In this document: positions 26,262 through 35,123 of the stretch, one piece after another
Layout: every line of letters starts with the position of its first letter
How positions within the stretch are numbered: position 1 is the first letter of the stretch
Assembly: GCF_014649755.1 (NCBI RefSeq)
Contig: NZ_BMTQ01000004.1
Location: 310,001-374,000 of the forward strand
Length of the DNA stretch: 64,000 bases
Direction of reading: 5' to 3'
Origin: Streptomyces litmocidini
Lineage (GTDB): Bacteria; Actinomycetota; Actinomycetes; Streptomycetales; Streptomycetaceae
Program-made: the position numbers and the translations under genes
Notes under the pieces: generated by a model
The model's database searches: none
The model's input: only the letters and a program-made list of their open reading frames with translations
What the model was told of the DNA's origin: nothing

Positions 26262-27776
26262 TCAGCGGGTCAGAGCCGCCGTGAGCTCCGGGGCCGAGGC
26301 GCGGGCCCAGGCCCCGGGCAGTTCCCGCTCGGTCGCGTCGGCCGCCGCCTCCTCCCGGCCGTACAGGAGTCCCCAGGTGAAGGCCGATTCGCCGACGCCG
26401 TGGGCCATGATCCCGAACTCCCTCAGGGCGGCCCGGGCGACCACGGCGTCCTGGTGTTCGCCGAGGAGGGACTGGACGGCCTTGACGCGTTTCGAGAGCC
26501 GCTTGGCGGGTTTGCCGAGAGCGGGGCGGGCGGCGTCGGCGGCGTAGCGGGCGCGTTTGGCTGCCTTGCGGGCCTCGTGGAGGGCGAGGTCGCGCTCGTG
26601 GCCGGGGCTGAGGGAGAGGGCGTGCTCGATCCGGCCGCCGAGGCGGTCGTGGTCCTTGCGGACGGCGCGGGAGAGGACCGGGCGGGCGTCGCGGCGGGCG
26701 GCCTTGCGCAGCGGCGGGCCGGCGAGGAGCGCGTCGAGGGTGTCGAGGAGGGTGAGGTAGCGGGCGGAGTCGAGGGCGGTGAGGACCTGGTGCCGGGCGT
26801 TCCTGGCGAGGGCGGCGTCCCGGCGGCGCAGCCGGGCCTCGACGGGGCCGAGGACGAGGGTGGGGGGCAGGTCGGCGACGCGGGCGCGCAGGCGTGCGTC
26901 GAGGACCTCCTGGTCGCGGGCGACGCCGAGCTCCCCGGCGAGCCATTTCAGCTCGTCGCCGACGGGGTCGGTGACATGCCGGTCGAGGACCTTGCGGTAG
27001 GTCTTGAAGGCGCTGCGCATCCGGCGGCAGGCGACGCGCATCTGGTGGACGGCGTCGGGCAGGTCGCGGCGTACGGCGGGGTCGAGCGCGACGATCGCGT
27101 CGGCCTGTTCGCGCACGTAGGCGAGGACGGCGGCGCCGGCGGTGCCGGGCTTCCCTGCGGCGGGGGCCGTCCGGGGCTCCGCGCCGGTCTCCGCGAGGGC
27201 CCGGGCGAGCTTGGACGGTGACGCGGAGGGGTGGACGCCGGCCTTGCGGAGGCGTTTCTCGACGGCGTCGAGGAGGGCCGGGTCGATGTCGTCCGCGAGT
27301 TCGACCTCGATCTCGGTCCAGGTGGCCACCGTGCCTTCGGGCAGGCGTTCGGCGTGGACGGTGTCGACGGAGAGTTCGGCGAGGAGGGCGCCGCCGGCGT
27401 CGAGGAGGTGGCGGACGTCGCGCGACGAGCGGAGGCGGACGGCCGGGACGATCTCGGCGTCGCGGACGCGGGAGCGCAGGAGCCCCGCGAGCTCACCCGG
27501 CGGGGTGTCGCTCAGCGGGGCCCTGATCTCGTCGCGGACTCCGGCGGTGACGGGGAACTTCACGTGCCAGCCGGCGTCGCTTCCGCCGGTGCGGCGGCGG
27601 AGGGTGACCGCGTCGGCCGCCAGCCGGAGGTCCGGGGTGTCGTAGTAGACGGCGTCGAGTTCCACGACGCCCCGGTCCACGACCTCGGAGACTCCGGGGA
27701 CGCGGGAGAGGTCCGGTACCGGAGTCCCTCCGGTGGCTTCGTACTTCCGCTCGATCTCGCGTTTCGTCTCGGCCAT
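26262..27776 (-). CDS. CYTH-CHAD domain protein (triphosphatase / polyphosphate-linked)
   Basis: This 504-residue protein opens MAETKREIERKYEA, giving the CYTH E-x-E-x-K metal/triphosphate motif, followed by a tunnel-fold domain to about residue 200. A CHAD domain from about 225 to 490 is rich in conserved His and Arg (MRVACRRMRSAFKTYRKVL, LHEARKAAKRARYAADA), typical of polyphosphate-binding helices. CYTH-CHAD proteins hydrolyse inorganic triphosphate or bind polyphosphate. It lies 36 bases after rodA, so it may be the last gene of the mre unit, but no direct functional link is established. Confidence 0.9.
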   Translation of the reverse strand: MAETKREIERKYEATGGTPVPDLSRVPGVSEVVDRGVVELDAVYYDTPDLRLAADAVTLRRRTGGSDAGWHVKFPVTAGVRDEIRAPLSDTPPGELAGLLRSRVRDAEIVPAVRLRSSRDVRHLLDAGGALLAELSVDTVHAERLPEGTVATWTEIEVELADDIDPALLDAVEKRLRKAGVHPSASPSKLARALAETGAEPRTAPAAGKPGTAGAAVLAYVREQADAIVALDPAVRRDLPDAVHQMRVACRRMRSAFKTYRKVLDRHVTDPVGDELKWLAGELGVARDQEVLDARLRARVADLPPTLVLGPVEARLRRRDAALARNARHQVLTALDSARYLTLLDTLDALLAGPPLRKAARRDARPVLSRAVRKDHDRLGGRIEHALSLSPGHERDLALHEARKAAKRARYAADAARPALGKPAKRLSKRVKAVQSLLGEHQDAVVARAALREFGIMAHGVGESAFTWGLLYGREEAAADATERELPGAWARASAPELTAALTR

Positions 27777-27812
27777 ACCTCGCATCTAACCGCGTCCGCC
27801 GCCGTCATGCCG

Positions 27813-29012
27813 TCATGCCGTCATCGGGCGTTGCACGCGGATCGACTGGAGCAGTCCGATGGCCACCCACACGGCGAACATCGACGAGCCGCCGTAGGAG
27901 ACGAACGGCAGCGGGAGGCCGGCGACCGGCATGATGCCGAGCGTCATGCCGATGTTCTCGAAGGACTGGAAGGCGAACCAGGCGATGATGCCGGCCGTGA
28001 CGATCGTGCCGTAGAGCTCGGTGGTCTCGCGGGCGATCCGGCAGGAGCGCCAGAGGATGACGCCGAGGAGGACGAGGATCAGGCCGGCGCCGACGAAGCC
28101 GAGTTCCTCTCCGGCCACCGTGAAGACGAAGTCGGTCTGCTGTTCGGGGACGAACTGGCCGGTGGTCTGCGAGCCCTTGAAGAGGCCGGCGCCGAGGAGG
28201 CCGCCGGAGCCGATGGCGATGCGGGCCTGGTTGGTGTTGTAGCCGACGCCGGCGGGGTCGAGGTCGGGGTTGGCGAAGGCGGCGAAGCGGTTGATCTGGT
28301 ACTCGTCGAGCATGCCGAGCGCGGTGACGAGGAACGCGCCGACGACGCCGGCGCCGATGAGGCCGAGGACCCAGCGGTTGGAGGCGCCGGAGGCGAGCAG
28401 CACGCCCAGCACGATGACCGCCATGACCATGACCGAGCCGAGGTCGGGCATCAGCATGACGATGCCCATGGGGAGGGCGGCCAGGGCGAGGGCCTTGGCG
28501 ACGGTGCGGTGGTCGGGGTGGAGCTGGTCGCCGGCGTCGACCTTGGCGGCGAGGAGCATCGCCATGATCAGGATGATCGTGATCTTCACGAACTCGCTGG
28601 GCTGGAGGGAGAAGCCGCCGCCGATGACGATCCACGCGTGGGCGCCGTTGATGGTGGCGCCGAGCGGGGTGAGGACGGCGAGGATCAGCACGATCGAGAG
28701 GCCGTAGAGCATCGGCACCGCGCCGCGCAGGGTGCGGTGGCCGAGCCAGATCGTGCCGATCATCAGGGCGAGGCCGATGCCGGTGTTGAGCAGGTGCCGG
28801 AAGAGGAAGTAGTACGGGTCGCCCTGGTTGAGCTCGGTGCGGCCGCGGGTGGCGGACCAGACGAGCAGCGAGCCGACGCCGGAGAGGGCGAGCGCCGAGA
28901 GCAGTATCGGCCAGTCGAGCCGGCGGAGCACCGAGTCGCGGGCGGTCAGCCTGGCGAGGGTGCCGCGCTCGGGTGCGTACCGGGAGACGGAGAAGCCGTG
29001 GGGCGCGGTCAT
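27813..29012 (-). CDS. rodA: RodA/FtsW-type SEDS peptidoglycan polymerase (Sfr)
   Basis: This 399-residue SEDS protein has about ten membrane spans. Signatures include SLQPSEFVKITIILIMA, MLMPDLGSVMVM and LGIMPVAGLPLPFVSYGGSS near the C-terminus. It polymerises glycan strands from lipid II together with the class B PBP encoded just upstream; the genes are separated by only 4 bases. In Streptomyces this gene (sfr) belongs to the spore-wall synthesis set with mreBCD and pbp2. The stop lies in a short tandem repeat of ATGACGGC. Confidence 0.95.
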   Translation of the reverse strand: MTAPHGFSVSRYAPERGTLARLTARDSVLRRLDWPILLSALALSGVGSLLVWSATRGRTELNQGDPYYFLFRHLLNTGIGLALMIGTIWLGHRTLRGAVPMLYGLSIVLILAVLTPLGATINGAHAWIVIGGGFSLQPSEFVKITIILIMAMLLAAKVDAGDQLHPDHRTVAKALALAALPMGIVMLMPDLGSVMVMAVIVLGVLLASGASNRWVLGLIGAGVVGAFLVTALGMLDEYQINRFAAFANPDLDPAGVGYNTNQARIAIGSGGLLGAGLFKGSQTTGQFVPEQQTDFVFTVAGEELGFVGAGLILVLLGVILWRSCRIARETTELYGTIVTAGIIAWFAFQSFENIGMTLGIMPVAGLPLPFVSYGGSSMFAVWVAIGLLQSIRVQRPMTA

Positions 29013-29016
29013 CTGT

Positions 29017-31272
29017 TCAGAGCCTCCCGCGGGCGGCGGGCGGGCCCGCCAGCTGCTGGTCGTCGTCCGGCTTCCTGGTGGGCGTCACGGGGTCGGCCGG
29101 CGGGGCCGGCGGCTGGGTGTCGTCGACCTTCTGCTTCGTCTCGTCGACCTTCTGCGCCTCCGGGTCGTACGGCTTGATCTTCGGCGCGTCGATGGAGCCG
29201 TCGGCCTCGATCCTGGGGAGGGACTTCTGCGGCTGCGGCAGCAGGGCCCGCTTGAGGTCCTGGTTGCCGGCGTCGTCGAGTCCGTAGAGCGCGTCGTAGA
29301 TGTTGCGCACGGCGGGGCCGGAGGCGCCGGAGCCGGTACCACCCTGGGAGATCGTCATGACGATCGCGTAGTCCTTGGTGTACGTGGCGAACCAGGAGGT
29401 CGTCTGCTTGCCGTAGACCTCGGCGGTACCCGTCTTGGCGTGCATCGGGATCTTGTCCTGCGGCCAGCCGACCTGGGCGAAGCGCCAGGCGGCGGTACCG
29501 CGGGTGGCGACTCCCGCGAGGGCTTCGTCTATCAAGTCGCGGGTGGCGGCGTCGAAGGGGAGCCTGCCGTGCGACTTGGGCGCGATCTCCTTCACCCTCT
29601 TGCCGTCGGGGCTGATGACGGCCTTGCCGACGGTGGGGTTCCACAGGGTGCCGCCGTTGGAGATGGCGGCGTAGATGGTGGCCATCTGGATGGGGGTGAC
29701 GAGGGTGTCGCCCTGTCCGATGGAGTAGTTGACGGAGTCGCCGGCGCGCATCAGGTTGCCCTCCAGGCAGTTCTCGTACGAGAGCTGCTGGACGTAGGTG
29801 CCGCCCTTCTTGCCGTACTTGCACCACCAGTCCTTGTTGGCCTCCCAGAACTTCTGCTTCCACTGGCGGTCGGGGACGCGGCCGGAGACCTCGTTGGGGA
29901 GGTCGATGCCGGTCTCGGCGCCGAGGCCGAACTGGTGGGCGGTCTTGTAGAACCAGTCCCCCGGGTTCTTCTTCGGCTTCATCCCGCCGTCCTTGATCCA
30001 CTGCTGGTGGGCGAGGGCGTAGAAGACGGTGTCGCAGGAGACTTCGAGGGCGCGGCCGAGGCTGATGGGGCCGTGGTTCTGCGATTCGAAGTTCTTGAAG
30101 ACCTGGTTGCCGATGGAGTACGAGCTGGTGCACGGGTAGCGGCCGTCGAAGTCGTAGCCCGCCTGGACGGCGGCGGCGGTCGAGACGACCTTGAAGATGG
30201 AGCCGGGGGCGGCCTGGCCCTGGATGGCCCGGTTGAGGAGCGGGAAGTTGGAGTCCTTGCCGGTGAGGGCCGCGTAGTCCTTGGCGGAGATGCCGCCGAC
30301 CCAGGCGTTGGGGTCGTAGTCGGGCTGCGAGGCCATGGCGACGATGCGGCCGGTCTTGGCCTCCATGACGACGACGGCGCCGGCGTCGGCCTTGTAGTTC
30401 TCGTTGGTGTTCCGGTCGAAGGTCTTGCGGGCCTCGACCATCGCGTTGTGCAGCTCCCACTCGGCGACCGCCTGTACGCGGGCGTCGATGGAGGTGACGA
30501 CGTTGGCACCGGGCACGGCGGGGTCGTTCTTGGCCTGGCCGATGACGCGGCCGAGGTTGTCGACCTCGTAGCGGGTGACGCCGGCCTTGCCGCGCAGTTC
30601 CTTGTCGTACGTGCGCTCCAGGCCGGAGCGGCCCACCATGTCGGAGCGCAGGTACGGCGACTCGGTGTCCTTGGCCTTCTCGATCTCCTGGTCGGTGACG
30701 GGCGAGAGGTAGCCGAGGACCTGGGAGGTGCGGGCCTTGCCGGGGGCCGGGTAGCGGCGGACGGCGGTGGGTTCGGCGGTGATGCCGGGGAAGTCCTCGG
30801 CGCGCTCGCGGATCTGGAGGGCCTGCTGGGTGGTGGCCTCGTCGGTGACGGGGATCGGCTGGTAGGGCGAACCGTTCCAGCAGGGCTTGGGCGTCTTGGA
30901 GTCGCAGAGCCGGATCTTGTTGATGACGTCGACGGGCTTCATGTCGAGGACGTCGGCGAGCCGGGTGAGGACGGCCTTGCCCTTGTCCTTCATCTTCATC
31001 AGGTCGGTGCGGGACGCGGAGACCACGAGCCGGGTCTCGTTGTCGGCGAGCGGGACGCCGCGGGCGTCGAGGAGCGAGCCGCGGACGGCGGGCTGCACGA
31101 CCTGCTGGACGTGGTTGTTCTTCGCCTCGTCCGTGTACTCCTTGCCGTTGCGGATCTGGAGGTACCAGAGCCGGCCCCCCAGGGTGAGGAGCAGGGAGAA
31201 GACGAGGATCTGGATGACGACGAGCCGGATCTGGACCCGGGGGGTCCGCCCGGTCTCGGGAATGTTGCTCAT
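29017..31272 (-). CDS. pbp2: Class B penicillin-binding protein 2
   Basis: This 751-residue protein has one N-terminal membrane span (about 16-38), a dimerisation/pedestal region, and a C-terminal transpeptidase domain. The active-site motifs are S-x-x-K in APGSIFKV, a YSIGQGD segment, and K-T-G in HAKTGTAEV. A Pro/Asp/Gln-rich tail of about 100 residues follows. It crosslinks peptidoglycan made by the RodA partner downstream. In S. coelicolor PBP2 (SCO2608) interacts with MreB and MreC in spore-wall formation. The ATG at 31272 is preceded by GAGGGGG. Confidence 0.96.
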   Translation of the reverse strand: MSNIPETGRTPRVQIRLVVIQILVFSLLLTLGGRLWYLQIRNGKEYTDEAKNNHVQQVVQPAVRGSLLDARGVPLADNETRLVVSASRTDLMKMKDKGKAVLTRLADVLDMKPVDVINKIRLCDSKTPKPCWNGSPYQPIPVTDEATTQQALQIRERAEDFPGITAEPTAVRRYPAPGKARTSQVLGYLSPVTDQEIEKAKDTESPYLRSDMVGRSGLERTYDKELRGKAGVTRYEVDNLGRVIGQAKNDPAVPGANVVTSIDARVQAVAEWELHNAMVEARKTFDRNTNENYKADAGAVVVMEAKTGRIVAMASQPDYDPNAWVGGISAKDYAALTGKDSNFPLLNRAIQGQAAPGSIFKVVSTAAAVQAGYDFDGRYPCTSSYSIGNQVFKNFESQNHGPISLGRALEVSCDTVFYALAHQQWIKDGGMKPKKNPGDWFYKTAHQFGLGAETGIDLPNEVSGRVPDRQWKQKFWEANKDWWCKYGKKGGTYVQQLSYENCLEGNLMRAGDSVNYSIGQGDTLVTPIQMATIYAAISNGGTLWNPTVGKAVISPDGKRVKEIAPKSHGRLPFDAATRDLIDEALAGVATRGTAAWRFAQVGWPQDKIPMHAKTGTAEVYGKQTTSWFATYTKDYAIVMTISQGGTGSGASGPAVRNIYDALYGLDDAGNQDLKRALLPQPQKSLPRIEADGSIDAPKIKPYDPEAQKVDETKQKVDDTQPPAPPADPVTPTRKPDDDQQLAGPPAARGRL

Positions 31273-31288
31273 GCTGCCGGTGCCCCCT

Positions 31289-31360
31289 CGGTCACAGTCG
31301 CTCGGCTCCCTTGATGCGTCCGTCCCCGGTCACAGTCGCTTGACTCCCTTGATGCGTCCG
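31289..31360. repeat. 34-bp direct duplication at the 3' end of mreD
   Basis: The segment 31327-31360, which encodes the last residues of MreD and its stop, is repeated at 31289-31322 with two differences (38-bp offset). The downstream copy also encodes a similar tail plus TGA when read in its own frame. Confidence 0.8.
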
Positions 31361-31998
31361 GCGCGTGAGGCGCGGCTCCGTGCGGCCTTCACCCGCAGGC
31401 CGCCGCGCTGGGTGCCGATGCTCAGGCCGGTGCCGGAGGAGAGCCAGCCGGAGGCGACGTCGGCGCCGTTGCCGCCGCCGGTGTCGGCGAGCGGGTCGTT
31501 CTCGGCGCGGCGGGCGAGGGCCATGATGAGCGGCACCGTGAAGGGCGCCAGGAGCAGGTCGTACACGGCCGCGGTGAACAGCAGGAACCCGAGGCCGACA
31601 TGGCGGGCGGCGGTGTCGCCGACGAGGGCGCCCACGCCCGCGTAGAGGAGCGTGGAGCCGACGGCCGCGGCGACGACGACGGCCATGGGGCCGGTCGCCG
31701 AGGTGAGCCGGCCGTTGTCCGGCTTCGCGAGGCCCACGAGGTAGCCGATGACGCAGAGCACGAGGGCGTAGCGGCCGGCGGCGTGGTCGGCGGGCGGGGC
31801 GAGGTCGGAGAGGAGGCCGGCGGTGAAGCCGATCAGGGATCCGCTGACGGGCCCGTACACGAGGGCGAGGCCGACGACGGTGAGGAGGACGAGGTCGGGG
31901 ACGGCGCCGGGGAGCTGGAGGCGGGCGAGGACGGAGACCTGGACGACCAGGGCCACCACGATCAGGGCGGCGGAGAGGAGGATCCGGTTGAGCTTCAC
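31330..31998 (-). CDS. mreD: Rod-shape determining protein MreD
   Basis: This 222-residue integral membrane protein starts at GTG 31998 as MKLNRILLSAALIVVALVVQ and has about five or six spans (to about residue 163). A basic Gly/Ser-rich cytoplasmic tail ends GRIKGVKRL. It links MreB and MreC to the wall synthases. The start overlaps the mreC stop by four bases (GTGA), so translation is coupled. The tail is longer than in compact MreD proteins, and the final codons are duplicated just downstream. Confidence 0.93.
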   Translation of the reverse strand: MKLNRILLSAALIVVALVVQVSVLARLQLPGAVPDLVLLTVVGLALVYGPVSGSLIGFTAGLLSDLAPPADHAAGRYALVLCVIGYLVGLAKPDNGRLTSATGPMAVVVAAAVGSTLLYAGVGALVGDTAARHVGLGFLLFTAAVYDLLLAPFTVPLIMALARRAENDPLADTGGGNGADVASGWLSSGTGLSIGTQRGGLRVKAARSRASRAGRIKGVKRL

Positions 31999-32975
31999 GG
32001 TGTGGCGTCCCCCTGGTCCTGCTGCGTCTGCTGGTTCTGACCGTCGTTCGGCTTCTGCTGTCCGTCCGGTGGTGCCGTCGGGGTGACCGTGACGGTGACG
32101 GTCGGGGCGGGCTTGGGCTTCTGCGGCAGGACCATGTCGCGCGGGTCGGACTGCGGGGCCCGGACGACGACGCCGACGATGTCGAGCTTGGTGAAGCCGA
32201 CGTACGGGCGGACGTAGACGTTGCGGGTCAGGCCGCCGCCCGACGGGTCGACGCGGACGACCTCGCCGACCGGGACGCCGGGCACGAAGGGCTTGTCGGC
32301 GCGCGAGCCGAAGGTGACGAGCCGGTCGCCGGGCTTGACCTTGGCCTTGCCGTTGAGGAGCTGGACCAGGAGCGGGCTGTCGCCCTGGCCGGTGGCGAAG
32401 CCGAGTTCGTCGCTCTTCTCCATGCGGGTGCCGACGGTGAAGTCGGGGTCGTTGGCGAGGAGGACGGTGGAGGTGGAGGGGCCGACGGTGGTGACGCGGC
32501 CGACGAGCCCCGCGCCGTTGAGCACGGTCATGTCGCGCGTGATGCCGTCGCGGGCGCCGACGTCGATGGTGACGGTCCAGGAGAAGCCCTGGGCCGCTCC
32601 TATGGCGATGACCTGGGCGCCCTTGATGCCGTACTGCCCGGCGCCGGCGGTCTTGAGCATGGAGTCGAGCTCGCGCAGCCGGTTGCGGTTGCGGTCGTCG
32701 CTGCCGAGCTTCGCCTTGAGTTCGGCGTTCTCCTTCTCCAGCGCGGCGATCCGGGTGTGCCGCTCCCCGGAGTCCCGTACCGCGCCTATGGCGTTGCCGA
32801 CGGGATCGACGGCGGCCGCCACACCGTTCTCGACCGGCCCGAAGACCGCCGCTGCGGCCTGTCGGGCACCGTCGACGGGTGACTCCTGGCCGCCGCGGAT
32901 GTCCACCGTGATCAGTGCGAACGCGATGGCGATCAGCAGCACCAGGAGCAGCCGGCTCTCTCGTGTGTCCCTCAC
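31995..32975 (-). CDS. mreC: Rod-shape determining protein MreC
   Basis: This 326-residue protein has a short cytoplasmic N-terminus, one membrane span (about 8-25), a coiled coil around 65-100 (HTRIAALEKENAELKAKLG) and the paired beta-barrel MreC domain to about 275. A long Pro/Gln/Asp-rich tail (QQKPNDGQNQQTQQDQG) closes it. The GTG start at 32975 (VRDTRESRLLLVLLIAIAF) agrees with the Streptomyces MreC I recall. The best ribosome site, GGAAAGG, is unusually far away (about 14 bases). It is a scaffold for PBP2-RodA. Confidence 0.93.
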   Translation of the reverse strand: MRDTRESRLLLVLLIAIAFALITVDIRGGQESPVDGARQAAAAVFGPVENGVAAAVDPVGNAIGAVRDSGERHTRIAALEKENAELKAKLGSDDRNRNRLRELDSMLKTAGAGQYGIKGAQVIAIGAAQGFSWTVTIDVGARDGITRDMTVLNGAGLVGRVTTVGPSTSTVLLANDPDFTVGTRMEKSDELGFATGQGDSPLLVQLLNGKAKVKPGDRLVTFGSRADKPFVPGVPVGEVVRVDPSGGGLTRNVYVRPYVGFTKLDIVGVVVRAPQSDPRDMVLPQKPKPAPTVTVTVTPTAPPDGQQKPNDGQNQQTQQDQGDATP

Positions 32976-33037
32976 GTGCGGCGGCCGTGCCTTTCCTCGT
33001 GGTTCGGTTGTTCGGCTGTACGGGTGAAACGGTGTCG

Positions 33038-34057
33038 CTAGCGGCGGGGCTGGGCGTCCAGCACCTGCTGGAGGGCTTCGAACTCCTCCACGCACTTGCC
33101 GGAGCCGAGCGCCACCGAGTCCAGCGGGTCCTCGGCGATGTGGATCGGCATGCCGGTCTCGCGCCGGAGGCGCTCGTCGAGGCCGCGGAGCAGGGCGCCG
33201 CCACCCGTGAGAACGATGCCGCGGTCCATGACGTCACCGGAGAGCTCCGGCGGGCACTTGTCGAGGGTGGTCTTCACGGCGTCGACGATCGCGTTGACCG
33301 GCTCCTCGATGGCCTTGCGGACCTCGGCCGCGGAGATGACCACGGTCTTGGGCAGGCCGGAGACGAGGTCGCGGCCCCGGATCTCGGTGTGCTCGTCCTT
33401 GTCGAGGTCGTACGCGGAGCCGATGGTGATCTTGATCTGCTCCGCGGTGCGCTCGCCGAGGAGGAGGGAGTACTCCTTCTTGATGTGCTGGATGATCGCG
33501 TTGTCCAGCTCGTCGCCGGCGACCCGGATGGACTGTGCCGTGACGATTCCTCCGAGGGAGATGACGGCGACCTCGGTGGTGCCGCCACCGATGTCGACGA
33601 CCATGTTGCCGGTGGCCTCGTGGACGGGGAGACCCGATCCGATGGCCGCCGCCATGGGCTCCTCGATGATGTGCACCTGGCGGGCGCCCGCCTGGGTCGA
33701 CGCCTCGATGACGGCGCGGCGCTCCACTCCGGTGATGCCGGAGGGCACGCAGACGACGACGCGGGGGCGGGCCAGGTAGCGGCGCTTGTGGATCTTGAGG
33801 ATGAAGTAGCGGAGCATCCGCTCGGTGATCTCGAAGTCGGCGATCACACCGTCCTTGAGCGGGCGTACGGCGACGATGTTGCCGGGGGTCCGGCCGATCA
33901 TCTTCTTCGCCTCGGCGCCGACCGCGAGGATGCCCCCGGTGTTGGTGTTGATGGCGACGACTGACGGCTCGTTCAGAACGATGCCTCGACCCCTGACGTA
34001 CACCAGCGTGTTGGCGGTCCCGAGGTCGACAGCCATGTCACGGCCGATGAACGACAT
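33038..34057 (-). CDS. mreB: MreB actin-like cytoskeletal protein
   Basis: This 339-residue actin-fold ATPase starts [20 protein letters not shown] (phosphate-1 motif) at ATG 34057, with AAGGGG upstream. The phosphate-2 motif is [13 protein letters not shown] and the adenosine motif is [18 protein letters not shown]. In Streptomyces MreB is not needed for vegetative tip growth but organises spore-wall thickening. First gene of mreBCD-pbp2-rodA. The 150 bases upstream probably contain the operon promoters. Confidence 0.98.
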   Translation of the reverse strand: MSFIGRDMAVDLGTANTLVYVRGRGIVLNEPSVVAINTNTGGILAVGAEAKKMIGRTPGNIVAVRPLKDGVIADFEITERMLRYFILKIHKRRYLARPRVVVCVPSGITGVERRAVIEASTQAGARQVHIIEEPMAAAIGSGLPVHEATGNMVVDIGGGTTEVAVISLGGIVTAQSIRVAGDELDNAIIQHIKKEYSLLLGERTAEQIKITIGSAYDLDKDEHTEIRGRDLVSGLPKTVVISAAEVRKAIEEPVNAIVDAVKTTLDKCPPELSGDVMDRGIVLTGGGALLRGLDERLRRETGMPIHIAEDPLDSVALGSGKCVEEFEALQQVLDAQPRR

Positions 34058-34211
34058 TGAGTTCCCCTTGATTTCCCATGGCTGAGAGTGGTGCGGCGTG
34101 GAGTTTTCCATCGTAGTGCCGCCCGCGCGGATGCCGCGCGTTGGTCCACCTCTGTATCTGGTGACGGTAGGACGCGGCGATCCGTTCCCGGGATTGACGT
34201 TCATATGCCTG

Positions 34212-34239
34212 GGGGCGACCGAATTCCTTCGGTCGCCCC
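34212..34239 (-). terminator. Terminator after ndk
   Basis: A perfect 12-bp stem (34212-34223 with 34228-34239, GGGGCGACCGAA) with a four-base loop lies 43 bases past the ndk stop and upstream of the mreB promoter region. Confidence 0.8.
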
Positions 34240-34281
34240 ACAGGGTTGTGCCGATCGACTGACGCCGGGTCAGCGGACGGC

Positions 34282-34695
34282 TCAGACAAGACCCGGGAAG
34301 AAGATCTTCAGCTCGCGCGCCGCGGACTCCTCCGAGTCCGAGGCGTGGATCAGGTTCTCCCGGACGATGGTGCCGAAATCACCGCGGATCGAACCCGGCG
34401 CGGCGGCGATCGGGTCGGTCGGCCCGGCGAGCGTGCGCAGGCCCTCGATGACCCGCTCGCCCTCGACGACGAGCGCGACGACCGGGCCGGACTGCATGAA
34501 CCCCATCAGCGGCTCGTAGAAGGGCTTGCCCTTGTGCTCGCCGTAGTGCTGCTCCAGCGTGTCCTGGTCCAGCTCGCGCAGCTCCAGGGCGGTGATGGCC
34601 CATCCGGCCTTCCGCTCGATGCGGCCGATGATCTCGCCGATCAGGCCACGGCGGACGGCGTCGGGCTTGAGCAGGACGAGCGATCGCTGGCTCAC
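34282..34695 (-). CDS. ndk: Nucleoside diphosphate kinase
   Basis: This 137-residue enzyme transfers the gamma-phosphate of NTPs to NDPs. It opens [21 protein letters not shown]. The active-site histidine segment is unusual in detail: the canonical NxxHGSD is read here as [16 protein letters not shown], so the glycine after histidine is alanine, a substitution tolerated in some actinobacterial forms. GTG start 34695 has a strong AAGGAG eight bases upstream. It stands downstream of the DUF4233 gene and folC. Confidence 0.98.
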   Translation of the reverse strand: MSQRSLVLLKPDAVRRGLIGEIIGRIERKAGWAITALELRELDQDTLEQHYGEHKGKPFYEPLMGFMQSGPVVALVVEGERVIEGLRTLAGPTDPIAAAPGSIRGDFGTIVRENLIHASDSEESAARELKIFFPGLV

Positions 34696-34761
34696 GGGGG
34701 AACTCCTTCGGAAAAGCGGTGTGCGGGACCTCCGAGGCTACAGGGCCCGCACGTCCCGCGA

Positions 34762-35118
34762 TTACGCAGCGTCAGGCCCTGCCGAGGCATGCGCCGCGGC
34801 CCAGTCGGCCTTGACCTTGTCGATCCGCCGCCCGTAGTGCACCGAGGCCCACCACAGACCGGCGAAGACGGCCCCGAGGAAGAACATGGTGGGGACGAAG
34901 AAGCCGCTGAGGACGAGCCCGACCTGCAGGGCCCAGCCGAGCTGCACTCCACCCGGCCGGGTGATCATCCCGCACAGCAGCACCGAGACGACCATGGCCA
35001 CGCCGCAGACCCACCAGACGGTGGACGTCGCGAGGCCGTCGTCCTTCATGGCGACGAGCCCGGCGAAGCCGATCACGAAGAACTCGCCGATGAGGGTCGA
35101 GGAACAGAGCACGCGCAT
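34762..35118 (-). CDS. DUF4233 small membrane protein
   Basis: This 118-residue protein has about four membrane spans (LIGEFFVIGFAGLVAM, TVWWVCGVAMVVSVLLCGM, ALQVGLVLSGFFVPTMFFLGAVFAGLWW) and a short cytoplasmic C-terminus. The family is widespread in actinobacteria next to folC and ndk and its function is unknown. It starts at ATG 35118, 5 bases after the folC stop, so it is almost certainly co-transcribed with folC. Confidence 0.88.
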   Translation of the reverse strand: MRVLCSSTLIGEFFVIGFAGLVAMKDDGLATSTVWWVCGVAMVVSVLLCGMITRPGGVQLGWALQVGLVLSGFFVPTMFFLGAVFAGLWWASVHYGRRIDKVKADWAAAHASAGPDAA

Positions 35119-35123
35119 CGGGT

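Noticed and set aside
34058..34204. N-terminal extension of MreB by 49 codons
   Set aside because: The extension is unlike MreB, while ATG 34057 has a good ribosome site and gives the normal N-terminus.
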